Assembly: GCA_002179805.1 (NCBI GenBank)
Contig: NAVB01000311.1
Location: 1-64,000, forward strand
DNA from: Acanthamoeba lenticulata
Lineage: Eukaryota > Discosea > Longamoebia > Acanthamoebidae
Direction: 5' to 3'
Length of the DNA: 64,000 nucleotides
Positions 23,254-39,698 of this stretch are shown here, piece after piece. A program made the translations under genes and the position numbers. The first letter of the stretch is position 1. Each line of letters begins with the position of its first letter. The notes beneath the pieces were generated by a model. It was not told the origin of the DNA. It searched no databases and was given only the letters and a program-made list of their open reading frames with translations.

Positions 23254-24954
23254 GATGGCGCAGCCCTCCTTCTTTATCATCGCAGTGGCTGCTCTTCTGC
23301 TTGCGGTGGCTCCGCTCTCACTAGGTACGGGCTCACCGAACTCATTCAAAGATTTACAATCAAAAGAGGGCTCGAGACGTCTTGAAGAGTTTCTCCATAA
23401 CTGATTTCCGTTCTACCAGGGACGGAGACTTGTACAACCTGTACCTTCTATCCAGGCCAGGGTCAGGGCGCCCTCTTGTTGCAGGATTCTTCCCTCATTC
23501 TGAGCAGGGCCACGTCAAAGGCCATCCAGCGCTCAAACACCCCTCTGTCCTTCACCATCGAAGCCTGGGTGTCGATCGCCCAGCTCGCCATCCGCCGACC
23601 ACAGCCCATCTTCTCCCGGTATTCGCGCAATGCGCCCGCCAAGGGCAACTCCTACGCCGAGTTCGTTCTCCAGCTGCAGAGCAATGGAAACCTCAACCTC
23701 TTCCTGGGCGGTGGATCTTCCAACACAAACCGTGTTGGACTCGAACTGGACTGTGGCTTCTCGCTCCTTCCCGAAGGGGACTGGGCCCATGTCGCTTTGG
23801 TTGTTGCAACGCCGCCCACGCAGAACAACCCGTCTAGCGTGACGGTGTATATCAACGCCCAGCCTGTCTGCGGCTGGAACTCCACCCAGTCCAGCTTTGA
23901 TGGCAAGCGCCAAGTGATGCATGACCAACCGTTCGCGTTCTCCAACTACGAAGCGATTGCCGACTGCGGCGGTGAGCTGCAGATGATCGGCCAAGTTGAG
24001 GTTGATGAGCTTCGCGTGTGGGCCGGCGCTCGCACGGAGCAGCAAATCGTCGACGCGTACAAGCGCGTTGTTCTCTCCGACGAACCGGGCCTCATCACCA
24101 GGCTGGGCTTCGATCGCCAGCCCGAGGAAGTCGAGCAGAACCAGGTCGTTGACGCCACGGCCACCGGAGCCAACGCCCTGGTCACGGGAGGCCAGACCCT
24201 GCAGTGGACCGTCTCCAAGGCCCCGATCGGCACCGTGGTGGACGCCGCCAACTTCCAGCTGACCCGCCTCACGATCTTCGCTTACCCCGCAGACCCCTCC
24301 GACGGCTGGTTCGCCACCGTGGAGCCCTTGAAGGGCAACGTGAACATGCTCTACATGGATGCCCGGGGAAAGGTCCCGATCAACACCACGACGCCCATCC
24401 TCGTCGCCCCGAACGCCGACTATCCTATGGTCTACTTCATGAGCATGAGTCCCACAACGGTGGAGGTTGAAGTGCCCTACAAGGTGTCGTCGATGCAGGG
24501 CGGCAGGGCCGTAGACTTTGCTCAGGGCGTCATCATCGTTCGGGTCGAGGCCAACGGCTGCGACGGCAAGGGCGGTAGCTTTGACCGCTGCAACGTGTGC
24601 AACGGCGACGGCAAGTGCGCTCCCTACGGCTGCGATGGCCTCGGCAACGAGTTCGACAACTGCGGTGTATGCAATGGCAACAACAGCGATTGCCAGTGCG
24701 CCATCACGACGTGGCGCGACCTCACGGGCGCGGATCTGGCCGAGACCGTCGTCTACAGCGACCTCGAGAGCCTGAATGACTCGGTCCAGGACACCGAGGA
24801 CGTGCTGGACGAGGTCACTAAGCTCCTGCTGAGCGGCGAGGCTCTCACATGCGACGAGTACACGATCGTCCTGCAGAAGGTCAAGGGCATGCAGACCAAG
24901 GCTAAGACCTTCAACGACAACGTCCTCGAGCCTTTCCTCGAAAGCCTTCAATAA
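23254..24954 (+). CDS. Secreted LamG/concanavalin-like protein with CxGxxxxCGVCNG motifs
   Basis: The signal peptide (MAQPSFFIIAVAALLLAVAP) is followed by one intron (donor at about 23325, acceptor ctaccag before GTETCTTCTFYPGQGQG). The mature N-terminal half is a laminin-G/concanavalin-like fold: LSFTIEAWVSIAQ, NLNLFLGGGSS, GDWAHVALVV, VTVYINAQPVCG and VDELRVWAGARTEQQI are its usual strands. A central beta-rich region (FFAYPADPSDGWFATVEP-like) follows, then a Cys module CDGKGGSFDRCNVCNGDGKC and CDGLGNEFDNCGVCNGNNSD, known from slime-mould extracellular matrix proteins and ADAMTS-like proteins. A C-terminal helical segment ends in FLESLQ. About 545 residues. A cell-surface, cyst-wall or matrix role is inferred; ligand unknown. 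Confidence 0.85.
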
Positions 24955-25108
24955 CCTGGCCCGGTCAGCAGTTTCAAGTACTACTTTCTTTCTCTCTGCT
25001 TCTCTCCCTCTTCTTCGCCTTCGCCACGCCTGGGTTTGTGTACAGCAGCCATGCCCACGATCCAATGAATAGAACAAACGACGCCCAAGGCAGCTCCTCC
25101 TTTTGCTT

Positions 25109-25709
25109 TCATGTGCTGCTACTCGGCGGCTGGTAGGTGCCGTAGAGACCCTTGTCCTTGTGCCACTGCTCGATGCTCTCCTGCGGGTAGCTCTCGTACC
25201 TCTTGGCGGCCTCTGCGGGCAGTCTCAGGTGAGGCGCCTTGAACTCGCACATGATGTGGATCTCTTCAGGGGGCGCGGGCAGCGGCGTGTCGATGGCCGA
25301 GGCGAAGGGGTAGATGTAGTCCTTCCACTGGTCGTCGTGGGCCCAGAGGCTGCTGCCGCACTGCCCGCAGAAGAAGCGCTTGTGGTCGCTCAGCTCGTCG
25401 CTGGACCCACCGCTTGCTGGGGTGCAGCCCACGTGAGCAGACCACCCCCTTCTCTACTTGCGTTTGTAGTAGCGCACCAGTTTGGCTCTTCTTGGCCTGG
25501 TACTTCTTCACGAACTCGTCGCCCTGAAGCACCTTGAACGAGTCGGTTTGGCCCATGATGTTGCAGTTGTAGAAGCCCGACGTCTTCCTGTCGGCGATGC
25601 AGTGACAGACCATGAAGGGGTAAGGCGTGAAGGACTCCACACTAAACTTGACCGCGCCGCAGTGGCAGCTGCCTTCAAGCAGGCAAGGCTTGGGTTGGGC
25701 GGCGCTCAT
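25109..25709 (-). CDS. GFA/CENP-V-fold zinc protein
   Basis: The fold belongs to the glutathione-dependent formaldehyde-activating enzyme/CENP-V family, small zinc-binding beta proteins. The start is MSAAQPKPCLLEGSCHCGAV. Zinc ligands are seen in GSCHCGAVKF, in the MVCHCIADRKTSGFYNC loop and in FFCGQCGSSLWAH. One intron (G|gtgcgc ... ccccag|CA) joins KSQT to ASGGSSDELSDH. Tail: YQPPSSST, stop at 25109. The length of about 180 residues is normal. The exact reaction is unknown: few members are true formaldehyde-detoxifying enzymes. It is convergent with the LamG-like gene. Confidence 0.88.
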
Positions 25710-25897
25710 CTTGGTTGTCTTCTTCTTCAAGTGCTTCCTCTTCTAGTTTGTACAACACAAAACTCCAACCAATGTGCAACCGATTTTCTTTTGGACCGCC
25801 TCGGACGGGACAACAGCGAAAATGGGGAAGGGTGGTGAGGACGAATGGTGAAGGACGAATGGTGATGATGATACATGGAGGGGCGTGAGACAATCGA

Positions 25898-27964
25898 TCA
25901 ATCATAGGCAAACGTCTTGGCCACCGACAGGATGGTCGAGTCGTCATCTGTTGTTGTTGTTGTTGTTTTTGATGATGTTTTTTTGTCAGCAGATGGGCGA
26001 GCAGATGGGCTCGGGGAAGAGGACGAGGAGAGACGACGCACCGGTGAGCAAAGCGGCGCGCAGGGCCTGCAGCTTCTTCACGATCGAGGCGGTGATGAGG
26101 GTCGAGCTGAACAGAAACTCGTCTTCCTCTTCCTCTTGCTCCGGCTCTGCCTCGGCGTCGTCTTCCTCCTTTTCCTTTTCCTCCTTGGCCTTCTTGTCCG
26201 CCCCGTTCGTCATCACCACCGTCATCGGCTCGGGCCCGGCGCCCTGTGGCGCCGCCTCTGCTGCGGCCTCGGCCACGGCGCCGACCGCCGTCCGGTTCGT
26301 TCGCTCCGGTTCCTCTTCCTCCATCGGCTTCACCTCATCCTCGCTGTTGCTGCTGTCGACCACGCTCTTCCTGTCGTTCTTCTTCTCCTTGCTGTTGTCT
26401 TTGCGCTGCTTCTGCTGCTCCTCCTCCTCGTCGTCGTCTTCCTCTTGCTCGCCCTCGGTCTCCTCCACGCAATCGCCGCCGCCGCCGAGCTCGTCCTCGT
26501 CGTCTTCGGCACCGGTTCGTCGGGCCACGCGCCACTCGCTACCGACGTCCGACTCGACCTCGACGAGCCCCGACGTTGACGACGACGTCGTTGTGGTCGT
26601 TGTCGACGACGATGACGTGGGCGAGTCCGGATTGGACGAAGGCGCGCACAGCGAGGGCGACGCCGCGCCGGCGCCCAGGCGCCGCCGCCAAAACTCTTCG
26701 ACGGAGCCGCCCCACTGCTCGCCGCCGTTCTCGCTGACCATCGTCATCCACTCCTCGTAGCCCTGCTTGTTCTTGCGCGGCCGGCCGCGCTTCTTGGGCG
26801 GGCCCTTGACCACGGGCGGCAGGCCCGACCTGTCCTTGGGCGGTCGACCGCGCTTGCGCTTCACCGGCGTGCCGGGCGTTCCAGGCGTGCCTGGCGTGCC
26901 GGGCGCCGACGCCGTTGTTGTCGACACCTGGGCCGAGCTCGTGGCCGTGGGGGCGGCCGAGGGCGCGGCTGCGGCGGCAGGCTGGACGACGGCGGCGGCG
27001 GGCTGGCCGGTGGCCACTGGGGAAAGCATCGGGGGCTTGGGCTTGGGCGGCCGGCCGCGCTTGCGCTTGACCGGGACTGGCGTGGTGTTGGTGCTGGCTC
27101 CGCTCGACACCGGCGACGGCGACATCAGCGCGCCCGGGTCCAGCGATGTCGCCGGCGTCGTCGGCGTGGTTGGCGTCGCGTCGCCGGCGGCCGCGGTCGG
27201 TGTGCCGACGGCAGACGATGACGACGTGGGGGTCGAGGGGTCTTCAATTCGGGGCTTCTTGGGCGGGCGGCCGCGCCGCTTGGGCGGCGGCGGAGGCGCG
27301 TTGGGGTCCACCGGGGGCTTGGGCTTGGGCGGCCGCCCGCGCTTGCGCTTGACCGGAACCGCGGCGGGCGGACTCATCGGCAGCGTCGTCGACGAGACGG
27401 CCTCGGCCGGCGCCGATTGCTGTTCTGTGGCGGGAGTCGCGGTCGTGGCCGACGCTGCGGCGCCCGTCACAGCGACCGGTGCGTCGTTGGACGGCGCCGC
27501 CGGCTTCTCGGTCGGCGCGGAGGGGACGGGGACGGGGACGGCAGCAGCGGCGGCGGCCGGCGGCGGTTGTGTCGAAGGCGTCGGCCCGGTCGCGGCCGCC
27601 GGTTCGCTGGACGGCGACGGCGTGGGCTGTGATGGCGTCGACGCTGAAGGCGGCGGGCCGTTGGATGGCGGGTCGGGCGCTGGCTTTGGCCGTCCGTCAA
27701 AGAGTGGATCCACTACAACCCAGAGGACAGAAAGGCCACAGGTTAGGGGCGAACTGAACCACTGGGGTTGTTTTAAAAACTAAAGAACGAAACTGGCGCG
27801 AGTGCACGAAACGCATCGCCAGAGATTCGACCGTTACGTGTTTTAATTAAATGTTAAATTGAGAGGCTGGGTTTCTGACAGAAAGAGTTGGATAAAAAAT
27901 ATGGTCAATAAATAGAGAGCTGAAACGTACCAAAGTAAGAATTAATTAGGGTTTGTTCGTCCAT
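25898..27964 (-). CDS. Protein with five AT-hooks and acidic C-terminus
   Basis: AT-hooks bind the minor groove of AT-rich DNA, suggesting a chromatin role. Exon 1 (27931-27964) encodes MDEQTLINSYF; donor G|gtacgt and acceptor gttgtag (exon 2 starts 27712) restore YFVDPLFDGRPKP. After a Pro/Ala/Thr/Ser-rich stretch come five hooks: VKRKRGRPPKPKPP, KRRGRPPKKPRIE, VKRKRGRPPKPKPP, VKRKRGRPPKDRSG and KKRGRPRKNKQG. A short conserved-looking segment (GYEEWMTMVSENGGEQWGG) follows, then a Ser/Thr run, a long Asp/Glu/Gln/Lys region and a helix (TASIVKKLQALRAALL). The last intron (ACC G|gtgcgtc to acaacag|AT) gives a final exon DDDSTILSVAKTFAYD with stop 25898. Most of this GC-rich DNA is open on both strands, so opposite-strand frames are shadows. 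Confidence 0.85.
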
Positions 27965-28380
27965 TTGTGAGGGGCGAGCGGCGTGGCGTCACTTTTTCTT
28001 GGGGCAAAAATAATACATAAACCAACAAAATGGCAACCTTTATTTCTCCGCTCATTTTTCCTTTTCAATTAAATTATCTGGTTATTTGGCCAATAAAACA
28101 ATAAATTAGAAAAACTAAACAAAAAAGGGGAAAAAAAAGAGAGGTGTCCATGTCTGTCTTCCATCAATATCCATTGCGTTGATGCGTTGATACGCGTTTG
28201 TGAAGGTCACCGGTGAAGAACGAGGGTTGTGCCTGTATGCCTAAGGTTTAACGGTCACTAGCGCAAGAAATTTATTTCCTCGAGCTTTTCACAAACTAGC
28301 AAATCGGCACCTGCGGAGAAGAAAGAGAGAACCGATTGCAGGAGAAACTCACGACAGACACAAGCAGCAAACACATCACA
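27965..28380. promoter_or_regulatory. Divergent intergenic region between the AT-hook gene and EMG1
   Basis: These 416 AT-rich bases separate two head-to-head starts (27964 on minus, 28381 on plus). They must hold both promoters. A/T-rich runs (for example around 28080-28140) are seen, but no clear TATA box and no coding frame. Confidence 0.45.
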
Positions 28381-29589
28381 ATGGAACGGCCACCAGAGGA
28401 ACCCAAGCTGCCAAAGACCAAGCAGGAGAAGGAGAAGGGTGGACGCCTAATCGTGATTTTGGTACAAATCTCTCCGCAACAATCGCGATTTGCCCAAAAT
28501 CAATGCACAAACGATTTTTCGTTGGCCTGTGCTGCTGCGACACATGCTTTTGTCTCTTTTGGGTTTGCAATCAATTTGAATCATAACACAAGAACAGGGT
28601 CTAATGCACTCTCATCTCGACAGGAGAATGCATCGCTCGAGACGGTGAAGGTGGGCAACAACTACGAGCTTCTTGAAAGCGATGAACACAAGAACTTCAT
28701 GAGGAAGCGGAAGCGCGAGGACCAAGAGGCTCGCCCCGACATCGTGCATCAGGTGCGTTCCATCGCGTCGTGTGGCTCCAGTTTGTTGCTGTGCACACGC
28801 TTGCCACGTTCGTCCTGCTGGGCTCTTGAGCTGACCACGGCTGCCTGTGATGTGTTGGGCACACGACGTGCAGTGCTTGCTGACGCTGCTCGACAGCCCG
28901 CTGAACAAGGCCGGCCGATTGCAGATCTACATCCACACATCGACCAACGTCCTCATCGAGGTCAACCCGCGCACGCGAATTCCCCGTACCTACAAGCGCT
29001 TCGCCCCACTCATGAGTACCTCTACTTCCTCCTCCTTCCTCGTCTTCTTCATTTTCTCTGTTTTTTTGAAGCAAAGCTGATGAACCGGTTCGCGACCAGT
29101 TCAACTGCTGCACAAGCTCAGCATTCGAGCCACGCAAGGCCCCGAGCGGCTGCTGCAGGTCATCAAGAACCCCATCACCGACCACCTGCCCACGGGCGCC
29201 CCCAAGCTTGGTACGCTCGCCCGACTCTCTGTCATGGTGAAGAAGAAGAAGAAGAAGGGAGACGCTCATCCTCCTCTCCTGCTTCTTCATCTCAGCCGCC
29301 GAGTACGACGCGCCGGTGTGCCAGCCCCTGTATGAAATTGTCAAGACGCTCCCCGACGACAGCCCGGTCGTGTTTGTTGTGGGCGCCATGGCTCATGGCT
29401 CGGTATCAAACGCCCCATCGCCTCGAGCTGGAAAATGAGAGGACGTGCCTGACCTTTTTCTGTTTCTAAAAACAGGTCAACGTGGACTATGTGGAGCGGA
29501 GCGTCTCGTTCTCCGAGTACCCACTCTCGGCCTCGGTGGCGTGCGGTAAGATTTGTGACGCCTTCGAGTTGAAGTATGGCATTCTGTGA
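28381..29589 (+). CDS. EMG1: EMG1/NEP1, 18S rRNA pseudouridine N1-methyltransferase
   Basis: EMG1 (SPOUT fold) methylates a hypermodified pseudouridine of 18S rRNA and is needed for 40S assembly in the nucleolus. The start is [14 protein letters not shown], followed by GGRLIVIL. Exons: [20 protein letters not shown] and [29 protein letters not shown] and [40 protein letters not shown] and [49 protein letters not shown]; and [17 protein letters not shown] with stop 29587. These match the family in order, including the SAM-site glycine loop VVGAMAHG. The length of about 235 residues is typical of the core enzyme. Introns are 70-175 nt. Confidence 0.95.
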
Positions 29590-29966
29590 GCAAGTAAAAG
29601 TGAAGTGGTGGTGAGACGTCCTCCCCAGGTGCACTTTGTTCTCTCGTCCATGCATGGTTCATGTCGCACTCGGGGCTACATTCGTCGAAACAGTCACAAA
29701 ACCAACGACAGCCAGAGGGACTACCCGCTCGTGCAGAGAATGGGCGAGACTCCGACGCATTCTTTAGAGTTTTTAGAAATACGGTTTGCGCAAGCGCGGA
29801 ACAAGTGGAATTCAAAGTATTGAAAGCGGTGAGACTCTTCGCAAGCACATTCTTTTGCGTGGCGACACACAAGAGCTACGGTTTACTGCAAAGACGCTGC
29901 CCTGTACGACCTGCGGCAGTTCATACAACTAGATACACACAACGAGCTTGAGGCCGCCCCCAAAGG
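29590..29966. other. Intergenic, no gene seen
   Basis: These 377 bases lie between EMG1 and the PH-domain gene, both on plus. Short frames are present but lack neighbour-like composition, and there is no RNA gene or repeat. Confidence 0.4.
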
Positions 29967-32016
29967 ATGAAGGCACTATTGTCCTCCTCCATGGGGCGCC
30001 AGTCCCCCTCGTTCGCGCAGCGGATGGAGGCCAAGCGCTTAGAGGAGGAAGAGGAGCGCAAGCGAAGAAACAGGAACACTTCTGCACCCACCTCGCACGG
30101 CAGCCTCTCTTCATCTTACAACGGCTCTGGCCTTCGATCCTTCCTCTACTCGCCGCCTTCCGTGTCCCTTGCCACTCCGCCCATCGAAGATGAGGAAGAA
30201 GAACCTGCCGCAGGGTCGACGGTGTTGATTGAAGGCTTCCTCACGAAGCAGGGGCAGCGATTCAAAACATGGAAAAGGAGGTGGTGCGTCGTGTTGGCCG
30301 ATCGACGCCCGTCATCGAGTGGCGGCGACAGTCCCGCCAACGACGAGAGCAACGTCGATGACGGCTCCTCATCAGACCGTGCCCGCAAGGCCAAGCTCTA
30401 CTACGCCAAGCAGCCGCAGGTGCCGCCTCCCCCTTCAATTATCATCATATTATTTGATTTCGTAGTATCAATACAATCCACTACTCGTACTTTACTACAA
30501 TACTAAAATAAATACAATAAAAAAGAAACAATTATTGCACATAAATATTGGATAATAATATTGATTTAAATTATGTGCACAGAGCCGCAACCCACGAGGC
30601 GAGGTGACGCTGGACCAATTTTCAGTGCTCGACATCAGCAGCACGAGCTTGCTGGCCGAGGGCGAGGCCGTCGACCTGCAGGTGAAAGACCTCATGCCCA
30701 CGAGCCACTGCTTCTGCGTCAACACCCGGAAGCGCGTCTACTACTTTTGCTGCGACACGGCCGACGACCTCGCCCGCTGGCAGCGCGCCCTCGAGTCGCT
30801 CCAGCCTGGCCGCGGCCACCACGCCGGCGGCGGCGGCAGCGTCGGGGGCAGCAGCGGCGGCGACGACACCAAAGTTGGCGGTGGCGGCTCGAGGCGCGAG
30901 CCCCGCCTGGAGCGCGACGTGCGGCGGATGTACCGCGACCTCTGCGCGCGGCTGCTCGCCGCTGACGACGACCGCCGGCACCAGCACGACGACGGCGGCG
31001 GCGAGGCCAAGGAATCCCGGCCAGACGCTGCCGTCGCGGCCGCCGTCGAGGGCGAGGGCGCCGGCCGAGTGAGCCACGCGTGGAAGGCCAAGGAGGCCCA
31101 GCCCGAGGACGGCGATGAAGTGGGCGACAACGAAAATGGAACCGAAAACGGAAATGGCAGTCAAGACAAGCAGGCGGCCGAGGACCGCGCGTGGCTGCAG
31201 GTCGTCGAGGCCGAGATCCGGCAGGCCGAGACTATCGATGACGAGGAGGAGCGACGCGTGGAGTGGGCGCGCCTCCGGCAGGTGCTGGTCAAGGCCATGG
31301 AGCGGGCGCTGCTGCAGGCTGACCAGCAGCGCGCCGAGCGCACGCTGCGCGCCGCCGCGCTTCGAGCGTCGGCCTTGGCCGTTGACTGCCGTAACGACAG
31401 CCTGGGCGAGTCGCCCACAACAAAGAACGAAAAAAGCGTCGAAAAAGAGCGAAGCGGCGACCGACAACAGCCGGAGGAAGACGACGGCAGCGGAACGGGC
31501 AGGAGGCGAGCAGGAGGAGGCCGTCGCGGCGGCGACGACGAGGACGACGATGGGTGGAACTCGGACGGCTTCGACACGTCGCGCGAGCCCACGATGGTGC
31601 GGCAGTTCAGGGGCCGGCGAAGCGACAACGAGGAAGAGGAGGACGAAGGGGAGGGCCGACGACGGGGCCGAAGGCAGGCGGAAGCAGAGTCGTCGGAGAA
31701 CACAGAGGACGAGGAGGACGAGCTGCTGTCTCCCGGCGGGACGCGCCGCAAGTCTTCGTCGGCAAAGCGCAAGCGGCGCAGCGGCCGGAGGAAGGCGCCC
31801 ACGCGGCGCGTCTACAGCTACGGCCAGGAGACCGCCTCTGCCGGCTTCGAGGGCGAGCCGGAGACCGACCCGTCCTTTGCCGGTGGCCGCGCCGCCGGCG
31901 TCGCGGCCGGCGGCACCAACACCCTCAACTACGGCAGCTACAACCACTACGCCCACCAGCGCGGCCTTGACGCGACACCTGCTCGATCTTCGTTCTGGTC
32001 CTGCTTTTGCTGTTGA
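29967..32016 (+). CDS. PH-domain protein with charged coil and Cys-rich CFCC terminus
   Basis: The start at 29967 (MKALLSSSMGRQSPSFAQRM) is followed by a short E/R coil and a pleckstrin-homology domain: LIEGFLTKQGQRFKTWKRRW and CVVLADRR, then, after one intron (PQ|gtgccg to cacag|AGC), RGEVTLDQFSVLDIS, HCFCVNTRKRVYYFCCDTAD and the invariant-Trp helix DDLARWQRALESL. PH domains bind phosphoinositides or proteins at membranes. The remaining 400 residues are low complexity: Gly-rich, helical charged (VEWARLRQVLVKAMERALLQ), then alternating acidic and Arg/Lys blocks (KRKRRSGRRKAPTRR). The extreme C-terminus is SFWSCFCC, which resembles a prenylation (-CC) or palmitoylation site. This suggests permanent membrane anchoring (inference). 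Stop at 32014. Confidence 0.82.
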
Positions 32017-32138
32017 AATATCGGCAGATCATGATTTTCGCCGTATTTATTTATTTTGTGTTATAATTAAAATGTCTAATAAAACAACTAAAACTAGTTT
32101 TCATTTATTCAAACAAGCGCTCGCAACGAGGGACCACT

Positions 32139-39144
<7,006 letters not shown>

Positions 39145-39231
39145 TGTTTCCCCTGCGATTGCGATGAAGACGCAGGCGTTTGATTAATGTGACGTCGATG
39201 GCAAACCGATTGTAGTGCTTCAAGTACCTCA

Positions 39232-39563
39232 CTAGCACACCAATTTCCGAGTGTACTCCTGAAGAGAGTCAAGTTGCTGCGGATCGATTCCTTCTTCTTG
39301 TTGATGCAGCCAAGCGGCAAGAGGATAAGGAAGGGGCTCCGCGTTGTTGAGCTGGACAAGACCCCACCAACAACAGTTTCCCTTTATTTTCGGCAGGCCG
39401 TCCTGTTTCGGAGCGGACCAGACCACTTGGCCCCCACCTTCTTCGCCAGGCTGGCAAAAAAAATCCTTTTTTCTTCTAATTAACGCCACCCACGAGTGAA
39501 CACGTTGCGTGACGAGGCTCTTGTCTGTTGTTTGAGTTCATGGCGCCTCCTCTTCATTGGCAT
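39232..39563 (-). CDS. Small upstream ORF or 5' exon near INO80, unknown
   Basis: ATG 39563 begins MPMKRRRHELKQQTRASSRN. An in-frame intron (AAC|gtgttc ... ttgccag) joins PGEEGGGQVVWSAPKQDG, then GNCCWWGLVQLNNAEPLP and WLHQQEEGIDPQQLDSLQEY, ending RKLVC with stop 39232: 105 residues in all. Composition looks coding. It could be a separate small gene or the real 5' part of INO80, but I could not find a splice that joins it in frame to MEITGG. An in-frame stop lies upstream of that ATG, so a split is assumed. No family recognised. Confidence 0.4.
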
Positions 39564-39698
39564 AGTTGATCAGACCGCTGCATCTTCTTCGGTCTCGCTC
39601 ATCCGCTGAACCACCGCTTCTTCACAGGTGTGCTAATCCCACGAGCAGCCGTTGGCGCGCGCCCACTCGAGCACGTCTAAGTGGCCCTTTGCAGCGGC

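Noticed and set aside
23533..25077. 514-codon minus frame
   Set aside because: Antisense of the LamG-like gene; composition (His/Gly/Leu/Ala/Val) is typical of shadow frames.
25885..27783. Long Ser- and Gly-rich plus-strand frames
   Set aside because: They mirror the AT-hook protein; the minus strand has real motifs (RGRPPK repeats) and proper splice sites.
30622..31956. 444-codon minus frame
   Set aside because: Antisense of the PH-domain gene, rich in Val/Leu/Ala, no motif and no splice context.
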